This document shows positions 51,656 through 60,703 of a stretch of 64,000 nt of DNA, piece by piece; position 1 is the first letter of the stretch, and each line of letters starts with the position of its first letter. The stretch is taken from positions 1 to 64,000 of the forward strand of contig JBPBQO010000192.1 in NCBI GenBank assembly GCA_050954785.1, in the 5' to 3' direction. The DNA comes from Lichenicola sp050954785. Lineage in GTDB: Bacteria; Pseudomonadota; Alphaproteobacteria; Acetobacterales; Acetobacteraceae. Made by a program: the position numbers and the translations under genes. The notes beneath the pieces were generated by a model. That model made no database searches, had not been told where the DNA came from, and worked only from the letters and a program-made list of their open reading frames with translations.

Positions 51656-52957
51656 TCAGCCCCGTTCGGCGAGCGGCACAAGGTCGCGGCGCGGAGCGCC
51701 GGTATAGAGCTGGCGCGGCCGGCCGATACGCTGGCCCGGCTCCTCGATCATTTCCTTCCACTGACTCACCCAGCCTACGGTCCGGGCGACTGCGAACAGC
51801 ACCGTGAACATGCTGGTCGGGATCCCCATCGCCTTCAGGATGATGCCCGAGTAAAAATCGACGTTCGGGTACAGCTTGCGCTGCACGAAATACGGATCCT
51901 CGAGTGCCACCCGCTCGAGTTCGACCGCGAGGTCCAGCATCGGCTCGTCCTTGATGCCGAGTTCTGCCAGTACCTCGTGGCAGGTCTGCTGCATGATCTT
52001 GGCGCGTGGATCGAAGTTCTTGTAAACCCGGTGACCGAAGCCCATCAGCTTCACGCCGCTGTTCTTGTCCTTCACCTTGGCCACGAACTCGGGGATGTTC
52101 TCCTTCGTGCCGATCTCGGCGAGCATCTTCAGCACCGCCTCGTTGGCGCCGCCGTGCGCCGGGCCCCAGAGTGCGGCGATTCCGGCGGCGATGCAGGCGA
52201 ACGGGTTCGCTCCGGTCGAGCCGGCCAGACGCACCGTCGACGTCGACGCGTTCTGCTCGTGGTCGGCATGCAGGATCAGGATGCGGTCCATCGCGCGGGA
52301 CAGCACCGGGCTCACGGTATACGGCTCCGACGGCATCGCGAACATCATGTAGAGGAAGTTCTCGGCGTAGGAGAGGTCGTTGCGCGGATACACGAAGGGG
52401 AACCCCTGCGTATATTTGTAGGACCAGGCTGCGAGCGTCGGCAGCTTGGCGATCAGCCGCATTGCCGAGATTTCGCGCTGCTTCGGATCGTTGATGTCCA
52501 GGCTGTCGTGATAGAATGCCGACAACGCGCCGACCGTGCCGCACAGCATCGCCATCGGGTGGGCGTCGCGCCGGTAGCCGTTGAAGAAGTGCCGGAGCTG
52601 CTCGTGCAGCATGGTGTGCTGCTTGATCTGGGTCACGAACTCGTCGTTCTGAGCGCCGGTCGGCAACTCGCCGTTCAGCAGCATGTAGGCGACTTCGAGG
52701 AAGGTCGCATTCTCGGCGAGCTGGTCGATCGGGTAGCCGCGATGCAGCAGCACGCCCTCGTCGCCGTCGATGAAGGTGATCTTGCTTTCGCAGGCGGCGG
52801 TGGTGCCGTATGCCGGGTCATAGGTGAAAACGCCGAGCTCGGACTGTAGCTTCCGTATGTCGGCGACGGCCGGCCCGAGCGTTCCCGTCAGCACAGGAAG
52901 TGTCGCGGTTTTGCCATCGTAGCTGATGGTGGCGTTGGACGTGGCGGTCACGCTCAT
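51656..52957 (-). CDS. gltA: Citrate synthase
   Basis: A 433-residue type II citrate synthase, joining oxaloacetate and acetyl-CoA at the entry of the TCA cycle. Active-site His residues are in LHADHEQNAST and GFGHRVYKN, and the Asp in VDFYSGIILKAMGIP. The N-terminal domain (ISYDGKTATLPVLTGTLGP) and Cys-bearing GYPIDQLAENA pattern are typical of hexameric proteobacterial enzymes. ATG 52957 has AGGA seven bases upstream. The leader to its left contains nested inverted repeats shared with the terminator of the upstream operon. Confidence 0.97.
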   Translation of the reverse strand: MSVTATSNATISYDGKTATLPVLTGTLGPAVADIRKLQSELGVFTYDPAYGTTAACESKITFIDGDEGVLLHRGYPIDQLAENATFLEVAYMLLNGELPTGAQNDEFVTQIKQHTMLHEQLRHFFNGYRRDAHPMAMLCGTVGALSAFYHDSLDINDPKQREISAMRLIAKLPTLAAWSYKYTQGFPFVYPRNDLSYAENFLYMMFAMPSEPYTVSPVLSRAMDRILILHADHEQNASTSTVRLAGSTGANPFACIAAGIAALWGPAHGGANEAVLKMLAEIGTKENIPEFVAKVKDKNSGVKLMGFGHRVYKNFDPRAKIMQQTCHEVLAELGIKDEPMLDLAVELERVALEDPYFVQRKLYPNVDFYSGIILKAMGIPTSMFTVLFAVARTVGWVSQWKEMIEEPGQRIGRPRQLYTGAPRRDLVPLAERG

Positions 52958-53076
52958 GAAAAATTCCTGTTGCCAATGAGGCCCGCGACCCGCCGGGCGA
53001 TGGCGGCTGCGAGCGTCGGATACGCTCGAATGTCGTCTCAGAATAGGTACCGGACCCGGCCCCTGAAAAGGGGTGC

Positions 53077-53099
53077 AGAAAAACCCGGTGCGACCGGGT
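53077..53099 (-). terminator. Intrinsic terminator of the chorismate mutase-sixA operon
   Basis: On the minus strand, arms acccggt and accgggt (53083-53099, loop of three) are followed by a run of five T (53078-53082), directly after the sixA stop at 53107. This is a textbook Rho-independent terminator. The same arms can also pair with cggacccgg at 53051-53059. Confidence 0.8.
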
Positions 53100-53106
53100 C
53101 CGGCTC

Positions 53107-53616
53107 CTAGCTTCGGATCATCTGGAAACGCTCCGTATTGTGTGGCCGCAGATCGCTCCACGGCCCGTTTACCTCGAACTTTGCCAGGGCGCAGGTCGGC
53201 ATCCCATCATCGAGACCGGACGTATCGCCGCCGGCCCGGGCGAGATGCAGCGCCAGTTCGTGCAGGCCCGGATTGTGCCCGACCAGCATGACCGACCCGA
53301 TCTCCTCCGCGGTTTCACGCAGCAGGAACAGCAGGTCGTCGGCTTCCGCTAGGTAGATCCGGTCCGAGATCACCAGCGTCGGAGCAGGCTCGGCGAACGG
53401 TGCCAGCAGATCCCAGGTCCGTCGCGTGCGCAAGGCGCTGCTCACCAGGGCGAGGTCGGGCTGCAGCCCCTGACTGCGCAACGCCTTGCTCAGCCGCGAC
53501 GCGTCCTGCCGTCCCCGGTCCGTAAGGTCGCGTGCTTGGTCGGAGGCCTCGCTGGCCGGGCCGGCACTGGCCACAGCCTTCGCGTGGCGGAGCAGCAGCA
53601 GCAGCCGGCGCGTCAT
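53107..53616 (-). CDS. sixA: SixA-like phosphohistidine phosphatase
   Basis: A 169-residue histidine phosphatase. Motif RHAKA near residue 10 gives the catalytic His, SSALRTRRTWDLL the second Arg, and MLVGHNPGLHELALHLA the second His. This short form resembles SixA, which removes phosphate from His-containing phosphotransfer proteins. It overlaps the chorismate mutase gene by four bases (ATGA), an unexpected pairing whose reason is not evident. The operon ends at the terminator just downstream. Confidence 0.9.
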   Translation of the reverse strand: MTRRLLLLLRHAKAVASAGPASEASDQARDLTDRGRQDASRLSKALRSQGLQPDLALVSSALRTRRTWDLLAPFAEPAPTLVISDRIYLAEADDLLFLLRETAEEIGSVMLVGHNPGLHELALHLARAGGDTSGLDDGMPTCALAKFEVNGPWSDLRPHNTERFQMIRS

Positions 53617-53936
53617 GCAGGGCCGGTCGAGCGGGCGATCGCCTCGTGGTGACGGATCACCTCGCGGATCACGAAGGCCAGGAACTTCTCGGCGAAATCC
53701 GGGTCGAGCTGCGCCTCGTCGGCAAGCTGGCGCAGCCTTGCGACCTGCTGCGCCTCGCGGGCCGGATCGGCGGGGGGCATGTCATGGAGTGCTTTCAGCC
53801 GGCCGACTGCCTGGGTGCAGCGGAAGCGCTCGGCCAGCATGTGGACCAGGGCCGCGTCGATGTTGTCGATGCTGCGGCGCAGCGACATGAGCGTTTCGCC
53901 CGGCGACGGGTCGGCGACGATGTCCGGCTGCGTCAT
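53613..53936 (-). CDS. Chorismate mutase (AroQ type)
   Basis: A 107-residue all-alpha chorismate mutase converting chorismate to prephenate. LRRSIDNIDAALVHMLAERF followed by RCTQAVGRLKA corresponds to the first long helix and the Arg/Lys substrate contacts; DPDFAEKFLAFVIREVIRHH is the third helix. It is the stand-alone form, not fused to prephenate dehydratase. ATG 53936 is chosen over ATG 53963, which would add nine residues of ordinary leader. It is coupled to sixA by ATGA overlap. Confidence 0.92.
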   Translation of the reverse strand: MTQPDIVADPSPGETLMSLRRSIDNIDAALVHMLAERFRCTQAVGRLKALHDMPPADPAREAQQVARLRQLADEAQLDPDFAEKFLAFVIREVIRHHEAIARSTGPA

Positions 53937-54019
53937 GCTGATTGTTTCCGGCCCTACATCCAACCCGATCTTCCAATTCTGCTACCGCGCGCGATCCCTG
54001 CACGCCTTGGCAGCCGGCA

Positions 54020-54769
54020 TCAAGTGCCGCGCGGACTCATCGCCGGCAGATCGATCCAGGCAAGATGTCCGCCCTTGCCGGCGCCGGTGTCGGTAAAAAC
54101 GGCAAGCCCGCCGGACCGGCCCAGCTTGCGCCATGGACGCCCGTCGGTGCTGCGCTGGTCGTGTCCGCAATAAACCGTGAAGCCGTCGGGGATATGGTCG
54201 ATCCAGCTCAGCCGGCGCTCGGGAAATCCGTCCTCCTGCATGCGCCCGGTGGTCTCGCCGAACAGCGCCCGCGACAGCAGGTGCGTTACCCGTTCCAGGC
54301 CCGGTGGCGGATCCTGGTGCAGCATTCCGGTATGGAACCCGCCATGCACGAAAATGGCGTGGCCGCGGGTCAGCCAGGCCGGTGCACGGCCTATCTCCTC
54401 GTAGGCACGTGCTGCGAGCGGTTCGTCGAGCTGCGCCAGCGTGGCTTCGAGCGGCGGATCGGGACGCATCTTGCGGCCGGCGAGCGCACGCCCGAGCTTG
54501 CGGTCATGGTTGCCGAGCAGGAACAGCCCGCGTCCTTCGTCGATCAGGTCGAACATGGTGCGCAGCACGCGCGCGCTGTCCGGCCCGTGGTCGACGAGGT
54601 CGCCGAGTTGGACCACGAACCGATCGGTCGCGACGGCGTGGCTGAACGCATTCGCGTCGCCATGCACGTCTCCGACGATCCGCAGCGGCCGATCGACCGG
54701 AATCGCGATGCCTGGGCTGGTCGGAGGGCCAGCTTCGATTGCTGGCTCCAAGATGGGCGGAACGTTCAT
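54020..54769 (-). CDS. PPP-type metallophosphoesterase
   Basis: A 249-residue phosphatase with the complete metal motifs GDVHG (33-37), GDLVDHGP (near 55) and GNHD (near 87), then a HGGFH motif and GHDQR. This order is that of serine/threonine phosphatases and diadenosine tetraphosphatase-like enzymes. No signal peptide. The start overlaps the photolyase stop (ATGA), making it the last gene of the lhr-pdeM-phr unit. Its substrate in a DNA-repair operon is unknown: a nucleotide or phosphoprotein is possible. Confidence 0.88.
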   Translation of the reverse strand: MNVPPILEPAIEAGPPTSPGIAIPVDRPLRIVGDVHGDANAFSHAVATDRFVVQLGDLVDHGPDSARVLRTMFDLIDEGRGLFLLGNHDRKLGRALAGRKMRPDPPLEATLAQLDEPLAARAYEEIGRAPAWLTRGHAIFVHGGFHTGMLHQDPPPGLERVTHLLSRALFGETTGRMQEDGFPERRLSWIDHIPDGFTVYCGHDQRSTDGRPWRKLGRSGGLAVFTDTGAGKGGHLAWIDLPAMSPRGT

Positions 54770-56313
54770 TCGGCCGCGTCTTGCGCCCCTTCGGCCTGGG
54801 CTTGGTCGGACCGGCCCTGCACCGTATTCCGGAACGCTTTCAACGCGCGATCGCGACCCTCATCCAGTCCGACGATCGGCCGGGGATAATCGCGGTCCAG
54901 CACGATGCCCGCCTTCTTCAGCACGACATCCGGCGCGGCCCAGGGCTCATGCAGCCACCGGTCCGGCAGTGCCTTCAGCTCCGGCACGTATTGGCGCACA
55001 TACACACCGTCCGGATCGAACTTCCTGCCCTGGGTCACCGGGTTGAACACCCGGAAGAACGGCTGGCTGTCGGTTCCGGTCCCCGCGACCCACTGCCAGC
55101 TGGCCGAGTTGGTGGCGAGGTCGGCATCCACCAGGGCATCCCAGAACCAGGCCTCGCCCTGCTGCCACGACACCAGCATGTGCTTCACGAGGTAGGAGGC
55201 GGTGATCATCCGCGCACGATTATGCATCCAGCCGAGCTGCCAGAGCTGCCGCATGCCGGCATCGACGATCGGGATTCCGGTGCGCCCGCGCTGCCAGGCC
55301 TGCAGCCCGCCGGCGTCGTCGCGCCAGGGCAGACGGGCGAAGGCCGGGCGCAACGGATCGTCCGGCATCGCCGGGTTGTGCCGAAGCAGGTAGGCCGCGA
55401 ACTCGTGCCAGAGCAGTTCGCCCTGGAACCGCTCGAAGCCTCCGGCGCGTGCGCCCTTGAGCTTTGCCGCCGCATCGCGTGCGGCATACCAGACCTGGGT
55501 CGCCGACAACTCGCCCCAGTGCAGGTGCGGCGACAGCATCGACGTCCCCTTCGGATCGCCCGGGATGTCGCGCGATGTGCCATAGCCGTCGAGCCTCGTA
55601 TCCAGGAACTCGTGCAGGCGCGTCGCGGCACTCGCCTCGCCTGGCGTCCAGGTGTCGCGCAGGCCGCCGGCCCAGTCCGGGGTCGTCGGCAGCAGGTGCC
55701 AATCCTCGAGCCGGTCGCTGTCCGGCAGGCTGGCGGGTCCGGCGACCGCTTCGGGCGCCGGCAGCGGTTCTTGCGGGTCGGGCATCGCCCGGCAGGTGTT
55801 GGCGAACGGCGTGTAGATGCCGTAGCGGGTGCCGGTCTTGGAGCGGATCGAATCCAGATCGTACAGCGTCGCGACCCGATGCGTGGCGAACCGTCGTCCG
55901 TCCGCCTGCAGCGCCTTGGCGACCGTCTCGTCGAGCTGGCGCAGCCACGGCTCGTGCGGCGTGCCGCACTGCACGGACTCCGCCCCGGTCTCGCGTGCCA
56001 GCTCGGGGATGATCACGCTCGCATCGCCGCGGCGCAGGATGAGCCTGGTGCCGAGCTTGGCATAGGCACTGCCGAGGGAAGCAAGGCTGTGATGCAGCCA
56101 CCAGAGCGATGCACCGCCCGGTGCCCATTGCCTGCCGGCATCCTGGTCGAGCACGAAAACCGGCAGCACATGGTCGGCCTCCGCCAACGCGGCGTGCAGC
56201 GCATGATTGTCAGCCAGGCGCAGATCCTGCCTGAGCCAGAGCAGAGCCAGCCGATCGCCCTTGCTGTGCCGTTCGGTCTTTACGCCCGCCATTTTGGCCA
56301 ACATCGCTTGCAT
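54766..56313 (-). CDS. phr: Deoxyribodipyrimidine photolyase
   Basis: A 515-residue class I CPD photolyase that uses blue light and FADH to split pyrimidine dimers. N-terminal antenna domain LLWLRQDLRLADNHALHAAL; FAD-binding C domain with GTSMLSPHLHWGELS, LLWHEFAAYLLRHNP, WQRGRTGIPIVDAGMRQL, GWMHNRARMITAS and WAWFWDALVDADLATNSASW-type wording ending NPVTQGRKFDPDGVYVRQY. Lengths are typical. ATG 56313 is the first Met of the domain; 56304 and 56292 are alternatives. It follows pdeM by 64 bases and overlaps the phosphoesterase gene. Confidence 0.95.
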   Translation of the reverse strand: MQAMLAKMAGVKTERHSKGDRLALLWLRQDLRLADNHALHAALAEADHVLPVFVLDQDAGRQWAPGGASLWWLHHSLASLGSAYAKLGTRLILRRGDASVIIPELARETGAESVQCGTPHEPWLRQLDETVAKALQADGRRFATHRVATLYDLDSIRSKTGTRYGIYTPFANTCRAMPDPQEPLPAPEAVAGPASLPDSDRLEDWHLLPTTPDWAGGLRDTWTPGEASAATRLHEFLDTRLDGYGTSRDIPGDPKGTSMLSPHLHWGELSATQVWYAARDAAAKLKGARAGGFERFQGELLWHEFAAYLLRHNPAMPDDPLRPAFARLPWRDDAGGLQAWQRGRTGIPIVDAGMRQLWQLGWMHNRARMITASYLVKHMLVSWQQGEAWFWDALVDADLATNSASWQWVAGTGTDSQPFFRVFNPVTQGRKFDPDGVYVRQYVPELKALPDRWLHEPWAAPDVVLKKAGIVLDRDYPRPIVGLDEGRDRALKAFRNTVQGRSDQAQAEGAQDAAE

Positions 56314-56377
56314 AGTCCCCGGCCGTCCATTTCGAGAGAAACAGCTCAGCCTATGGTCGGGTTGCGAGACGATGTCG

Positions 56378-57085
56378 TCATGATGCCGCCGCCCGGATCT
56401 CGGCCAGGCCGAAGCTGAACAGCCGTTCGGCACCGAGCAGGAAGGCGCGTCCGCCGCGCGGGAACAGGCCCGAGATCGCCGGATGCAGCACGTCGAGGCC
56501 ACCGGTATAGGCCCCGAACGCCGGCATGATCATGCGTCCCGCGTCGGCCACGAAGCAGGGTCGCGAGATGGTCCCGCCCCGTGTCGTTATTTTCGCCTTG
56601 GGATGATGATGTCCGCAGATCTCCGCCCGTTCGGAACCGTCGCGCGCCGGAGTCCGTCGCCCACGCGACTCATGCCTGAACGCCAGCGGCCCGAGCTGGA
56701 ACGTCTCGCCGTGCTCGCCGGGCAGGCCGGCGGGCGGCACCGGATCGTGATTGCCGAGCACCCAGAACAGCCGGGCGGCAGCGGCGATCCGTCGCAGCCG
56801 ATCAGCCTCGGCGGTCGGAAGCCGGGCAGGGCCGTCGCGGTCATGGAAGCTGTCGCCTAGCGCCACGACGATGTCCGGACGCCAGAACCCGACCCGCTGG
56901 ACCAGCCGGTCCAATGTCATGCGGCTGTCCCATGGCGGCACAAGCGCGCCGCGACGGGCACTGGCGCTGCCCTTTTCCAGATGCAGGTCGGCCACCGCGA
57001 GCAGCTTAGCCGCGGGCCAATAGAGCACGCCCGCCGGATCGAGCATGACCCGCTCGCCGGCGATATGGAACGGCGCCGGGTTCAT
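56378..57085 (-). CDS. pdeM: Ligase-associated DNA damage response endonuclease PdeM
   Basis: A 235-residue calcineurin-like phosphoesterase. Metal motifs VADLHLEKGSA, VALGDSFHD, VLGNHDP, and CGHHHPKAK are complete. This is the PdeM family that sits beside Lhr-type helicases in bacterial repair operons; it probably cuts damaged DNA ends. Its start overlaps the Lhr stop by four bases. Unlike the classic set, no ATP-dependent ligase or LigB-associated exonuclease gene is next to it; the photolyase takes that place. Confidence 0.93.
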   Translation of the reverse strand: MNPAPFHIAGERVMLDPAGVLYWPAAKLLAVADLHLEKGSASARRGALVPPWDSRMTLDRLVQRVGFWRPDIVVALGDSFHDRDGPARLPTAEADRLRRIAAAARLFWVLGNHDPVPPAGLPGEHGETFQLGPLAFRHESRGRRTPARDGSERAEICGHHHPKAKITTRGGTISRPCFVADAGRMIMPAFGAYTGGLDVLHPAISGLFPRGGRAFLLGAERLFSFGLAEIRAAAS

Positions 57086-59733
57086 GGCGAGCCCGGCTTC
57101 GTACGTGGCTGGGAGCGCGTGCGGGCGCGTGCCGACCGGTCCGGGCGGGCGGTGCGCTGGCCCGACTTGCGGGTAAGGCGGCGCAGTTCCTGTGCATGGC
57201 CCGGGGCCAGCACGAGCTCCTCGGTCGAAGGCTCTGCCTCGCCCATCGCCTCGGCGAGCAGCGTCTCGGTTTCCTCCAGCAGCGCGTCCTCGTCCTCGGC
57301 CGAGCGCACGAACTCGCGGCCGATATCGAGCATGACCGGGATCGCCAGCGGCGACACCCGCTCCAGCCGCGCCACCTTGATGTGCCCCTCGACCCTGAGC
57401 AGCATGTCGGCCAGCCGGTCGACATCGGTCAGGCCGCCGGCCGCTTCCGCCCGCGTGGCGCGCAGCAGCACATGGTCCGGCTGGTGCCGGCGCAGCACGT
57501 CGTAGACGAGGTCGCTGTTCACGGTTACCTGCTTGCGGGTGCCGGTCTGGCCCGGATGCTGGCGCTCGATCAGCCCGGCGATCACCGCGACATTGCGGAA
57601 GGTCCGCCGCAACATCGAGCTCTCCGCCATCCACGCCTCCAGGTCGTCGCCGAGCATGTCGGCTGCGAACAAACCAGGAATATCGCGCGGCGGGTTGGCG
57701 CACCAGAGGGCGATCGCATAGTCGGTCGCGACGAAGCCGAGCGGCATCGCGCCCTCGCGGGACAGCCTGCGGGTCAGCAGCATGCCGAGCGTCTGGTGCG
57801 CGTTTCGGCCCTCGAAGCAGTAGGCGACGAGGAAAAACCGTCCATGCCGGGGGAAAATCTCGACCAGCAGGTCGCCTGGTCCGGGCAGCACCGAGCGTTC
57901 CTGCTGCAATTGCAGCCACTCGCGCACCGGCTCCGGATACAGTGCCCAGGCTGCCGGATCGTGCAGCATCTGCCGCACGCGCGCCGCCAGCCCGCTGGTC
58001 AGCGGATACTTGCTGCCGGCATAGGTCGGAACCAGCGGCTGGCCCTTGGCCCCTTCGACCACCTCGACCGCGCCTTCGTGCAGCCGCACGAAACCCAGGG
58101 TGCGGCCGGCGAAGATGAAGGCGTCGCCCGGGCTGAGCATGTTGGCGAAGCTCTCCTCGATCTCGCCGAGGGTAAAGCCGCCTCCGCCCGATCTGCGCCC
58201 GCCCAGCCGGACCTTCAGCACCGGCGATTCCACGATGGTGCCGGCATTCATCCTTGCCTGCCGCGCCACCCGCTCGCCACGGATCTGGATCAGCCCCTCG
58301 GAATCGCGGAACAGCTTGCGGTAGCGCTCGTAGGCCACGAGCGCGTAGCCGCCATCCTCGACGAAGCCGACCACGTCGTCGAAATCGCGCCGGGTCAGCT
58401 CGGCATAGGGTGCTGCGCGCCGGACCTCGTCATACAGCGCCTGCTCGGTGAACGGAGCGCTCGCCGCCATCAGCAGCACGTGCTGCGCCAGCACGTCGAG
58501 CCCGCCCGGCCGTGGCGCCTCGCCATCGAGCTCCATCGCCTGCACGCCGAGGATCGCCGCCTGGCATTCCAGCACCTCGAACCGGTTCGCCGGTACCAGG
58601 ATCGCGTCGGACGCCTCGTCCATGCGGTGATTGGCGCGCCCGACCCGTTGCAGCAGGCGCGAGACGCCCTTGGGCGCTCCCACCTGGATCACCTGGTCGA
58701 CCCCGCCCCAATCGATGCCGAGATCGAGCGACGAGGTGGCGATCACGCCGCGCAGCCCGTCCGTCGCATCCGGGCCGCGGGCCATTGCTGCCTCGACCTT
58801 TCGGCGCTGACCGATGTCGAGGCTGCCGTGATGCAGCGCGATCGGCAGCGTGTCGTCGTTGATGCGCCAGATCGCCGCGAACAGTAGTTCGGCCTGGGCG
58901 CGGGTATTGACGAACACGATGGTCATGCCGGACGCCGCGATCCGCTCCAGGATCACCGACGCGCCGGCAATGCCCATCCGTCCCGACCACGGCACCCGCG
59001 CGTCCGGCAGCATGATCGACAGCGATGGCGGCGCGCCGGGCGGCGCCTCGATCATCCGGGCCGGCCGGCCGGGCAGGCCGACATACGCGCGCAACGCCTC
59101 CGGATGCGCCACCGTCGCGGACAGGCCGATCCTGCGCGCGGTAGGTGCCAGCATCGACAGCCGCGCCAGGCACAGCGCCAACTGGTCGCCGCGCTTGAGC
59201 CCGGCCAGCGCGTGCACCTCGTCGATGATGATGGAGCGCAGGCCGGCGAACATTGCGGGCGCATCGCGGCGGGACAGCAGCAGCAACAGGCTTTCCGGCG
59301 TGGTCAGCAATATGTCCGGCGGATGTTCGCGCTGCCTGGCGCGCCGGTCGGCCGGGGTATCGCCGGTGCGCGTCTCGATGCGGATCGCCAGCCTCATTTC
59401 CTCGACCGGCGCGGTCAGGTTGCGGGCGATGTCGGTGGCAAGCGCCTTCAGCGGGCTGATGTAGAGAGTGTGCAGGATGTCCCGCTCGCCGGTATCCGCG
59501 AGCTCGACCAGGCTCGGCAGGAAGCCGGCCAGTGTCTTGCCGCCACCCGTGGGTGCCACCAGCAGCACGTCCGAGCCGGCCGCGACCGCCTCCAGCACCG
59601 CGAGCTGATGAGGCCGCGCCGACCAGCCACGTCCGGCGAACCAGGTTGCGAACCGGGCCGGCAACTTTGATGCCGGGGCTGCAACGGTGGCGACACCTGT
59701 CTGATCGCGGGTTCGTGGTTTTTGGGTGGCCAT
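57082..59733 (-). CDS. lhr: Lhr-family DEXH-box helicase, ligase-associated type
   Basis: An 883-residue superfamily 2 helicase. Walker A APTGGGKTLAGFLPSL, DEVH box IIIDEVHAL, motif III GLSATVAHPEALRAY, motif IV FVNTRAQAELL, motif VI LLQRVGRANHRMDEASDA, then the Lhr core wing (WH) and OB-like regions through about residue 780 and a basic tail ending PRTKPGSP. Such proteins unwind DNA or DNA:RNA in repair. ATG 59733 is used: the longer frame is not coding. It is first in the lhr-pdeM-phr-phosphoesterase operon. Confidence 0.95.
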   Translation of the reverse strand: MATQKPRTRDQTGVATVAAPASKLPARFATWFAGRGWSARPHQLAVLEAVAAGSDVLLVAPTGGGKTLAGFLPSLVELADTGERDILHTLYISPLKALATDIARNLTAPVEEMRLAIRIETRTGDTPADRRARQREHPPDILLTTPESLLLLLSRRDAPAMFAGLRSIIIDEVHALAGLKRGDQLALCLARLSMLAPTARRIGLSATVAHPEALRAYVGLPGRPARMIEAPPGAPPSLSIMLPDARVPWSGRMGIAGASVILERIAASGMTIVFVNTRAQAELLFAAIWRINDDTLPIALHHGSLDIGQRRKVEAAMARGPDATDGLRGVIATSSLDLGIDWGGVDQVIQVGAPKGVSRLLQRVGRANHRMDEASDAILVPANRFEVLECQAAILGVQAMELDGEAPRPGGLDVLAQHVLLMAASAPFTEQALYDEVRRAAPYAELTRRDFDDVVGFVEDGGYALVAYERYRKLFRDSEGLIQIRGERVARQARMNAGTIVESPVLKVRLGGRRSGGGGFTLGEIEESFANMLSPGDAFIFAGRTLGFVRLHEGAVEVVEGAKGQPLVPTYAGSKYPLTSGLAARVRQMLHDPAAWALYPEPVREWLQLQQERSVLPGPGDLLVEIFPRHGRFFLVAYCFEGRNAHQTLGMLLTRRLSREGAMPLGFVATDYAIALWCANPPRDIPGLFAADMLGDDLEAWMAESSMLRRTFRNVAVIAGLIERQHPGQTGTRKQVTVNSDLVYDVLRRHQPDHVLLRATRAEAAGGLTDVDRLADMLLRVEGHIKVARLERVSPLAIPVMLDIGREFVRSAEDEDALLEETETLLAEAMGEAEPSTEELVLAPGHAQELRRLTRKSGQRTARPDRSARARTRSQPRTKPGSP

Positions 59734-60127
59734 TAGACGGAGATGGGGTGGAATAGCCGTCCTGGAAACCGTAATCCGGCACGGGTCGCCGAGAGTCGCT
59801 GCAATCCAGCATGTCCGGCACATTCGCGCTGGCACCACGCTATCGCGAATGTGCCGGTCCGGCGGATGCCGCAGCCGTTGCCGGCAATGCCTCTCTCGGG
59901 ATGACCAGGCGAAAGCGGCCGACAAGGAACGATCTTCCGACTTCATCGGCCTCATTTCGGGGCAAGGCGGCAAACCGGAGGCTGGTACGGTCTCCACCGT
60001 CCGAGCCTACGTGACAGGTCGTGCCGACGACCAAGGTGCGCTGCGGCGAGTTCGGCCGACCTCGGGATCGGGAAGGTCGACATATTCCGGTGTTCTGAAC
60101 CGACGTAACCGAGACAGGCGATCCCCT
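59734..60127. other. Gene-free stretch, 394 bp
   Basis: The spacer between the starts of lhr and the end of the SnoaL-like gene. No convincing ORF, hairpin or repeat was seen. It should carry the promoter of the repair operon. Confidence 0.45.
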
Positions 60128-60622
60128 TCATGTCCCGGTATCGTCAGGCATGGCCATGGGCAGATCATGAAGGATTTGCAGGGTCTCGATTCGCCACTGT
60201 CCGTCCAGTCGACGCAGGACCGGGCGATAGTAGCCGGACTCGATCGGTGTCACGGTTCCTTGCAGAGCAAACAGCGCGTCTTTGCTCCAGCCGTCTGCCG
60301 GCTTTTCCGCTCCAACCGTGTTGAACACCACGAACTGCGCGTCCAGCGTGGCGCGGTCTCCATCCACCTCGATAAGGAGGTCGTGCGTGGTGTGATGGCT
60401 CCAGCCGCGAGGCGGGTGGGGGCGCATCATGCTCGATACCGCCTGGGCAATCGCGTCTGATCCCTGCAACTGGCCGATTGCCGTAACGATGCCGCCATTG
60501 CTGTAACCGATGTCCACGCGGCCGTCCGGCATGAACAGCTTTCCCATCGCAATGCCGTCTCGCGCATCCGCTGCCCGAACATATCGGGCGAGGACTTGTT
60601 GGACCTGAAATTCGTCGGACAT
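60128..60622 (-). CDS. SnoaL-like (NTF2-fold) protein
   Basis: A 164-residue protein of the SnoaL/limonene-hydrolase fold. Recognisable are the N-terminal helix FQVQQVLARYVRAADARDGI, LFMPDGRVDI, and the strand-rich part HHTTHDLLIEVDGDRATLDA, then a final strand DGQWRIETLQI. Members act as small-molecule isomerases, cyclases, hydrolases or binding proteins. It is divergent from the Rrf2 regulator at 60704, with an inverted repeat between them, so the regulator probably controls it. Substrate unknown. Confidence 0.85.
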   Translation of the reverse strand: MSDEFQVQQVLARYVRAADARDGIAMGKLFMPDGRVDIGYSNGGIVTAIGQLQGSDAIAQAVSSMMRPHPPRGWSHHTTHDLLIEVDGDRATLDAQFVVFNTVGAEKPADGWSKDALFALQGTVTPIESGYYRPVLRRLDGQWRIETLQILHDLPMAMPDDTGT

Positions 60623-60656
60623 CGGTCACCTATAAATGTGATGATGATAGATACAT

Positions 60657-60693
60657 ATATGCATCTTGAACTGCAACAGTGATGGATGCATAT
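60657..60693. promoter_or_regulatory. Inverted repeat, probable Rrf2-family operator
   Basis: Exact inverted copies atatgcatc (60657-60665) and gatgcatat (60685-60693) are separated by 19 bases in the spacer between the divergent SnoaL-like and Rrf2 genes. The ATGCAT cores recall half-sites reported for NsrR, an Rrf2-family repressor. Control of the pair is inferred. Confidence 0.55.
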
Positions 60694-60703
60694 TTGGGAA
60701 AGA

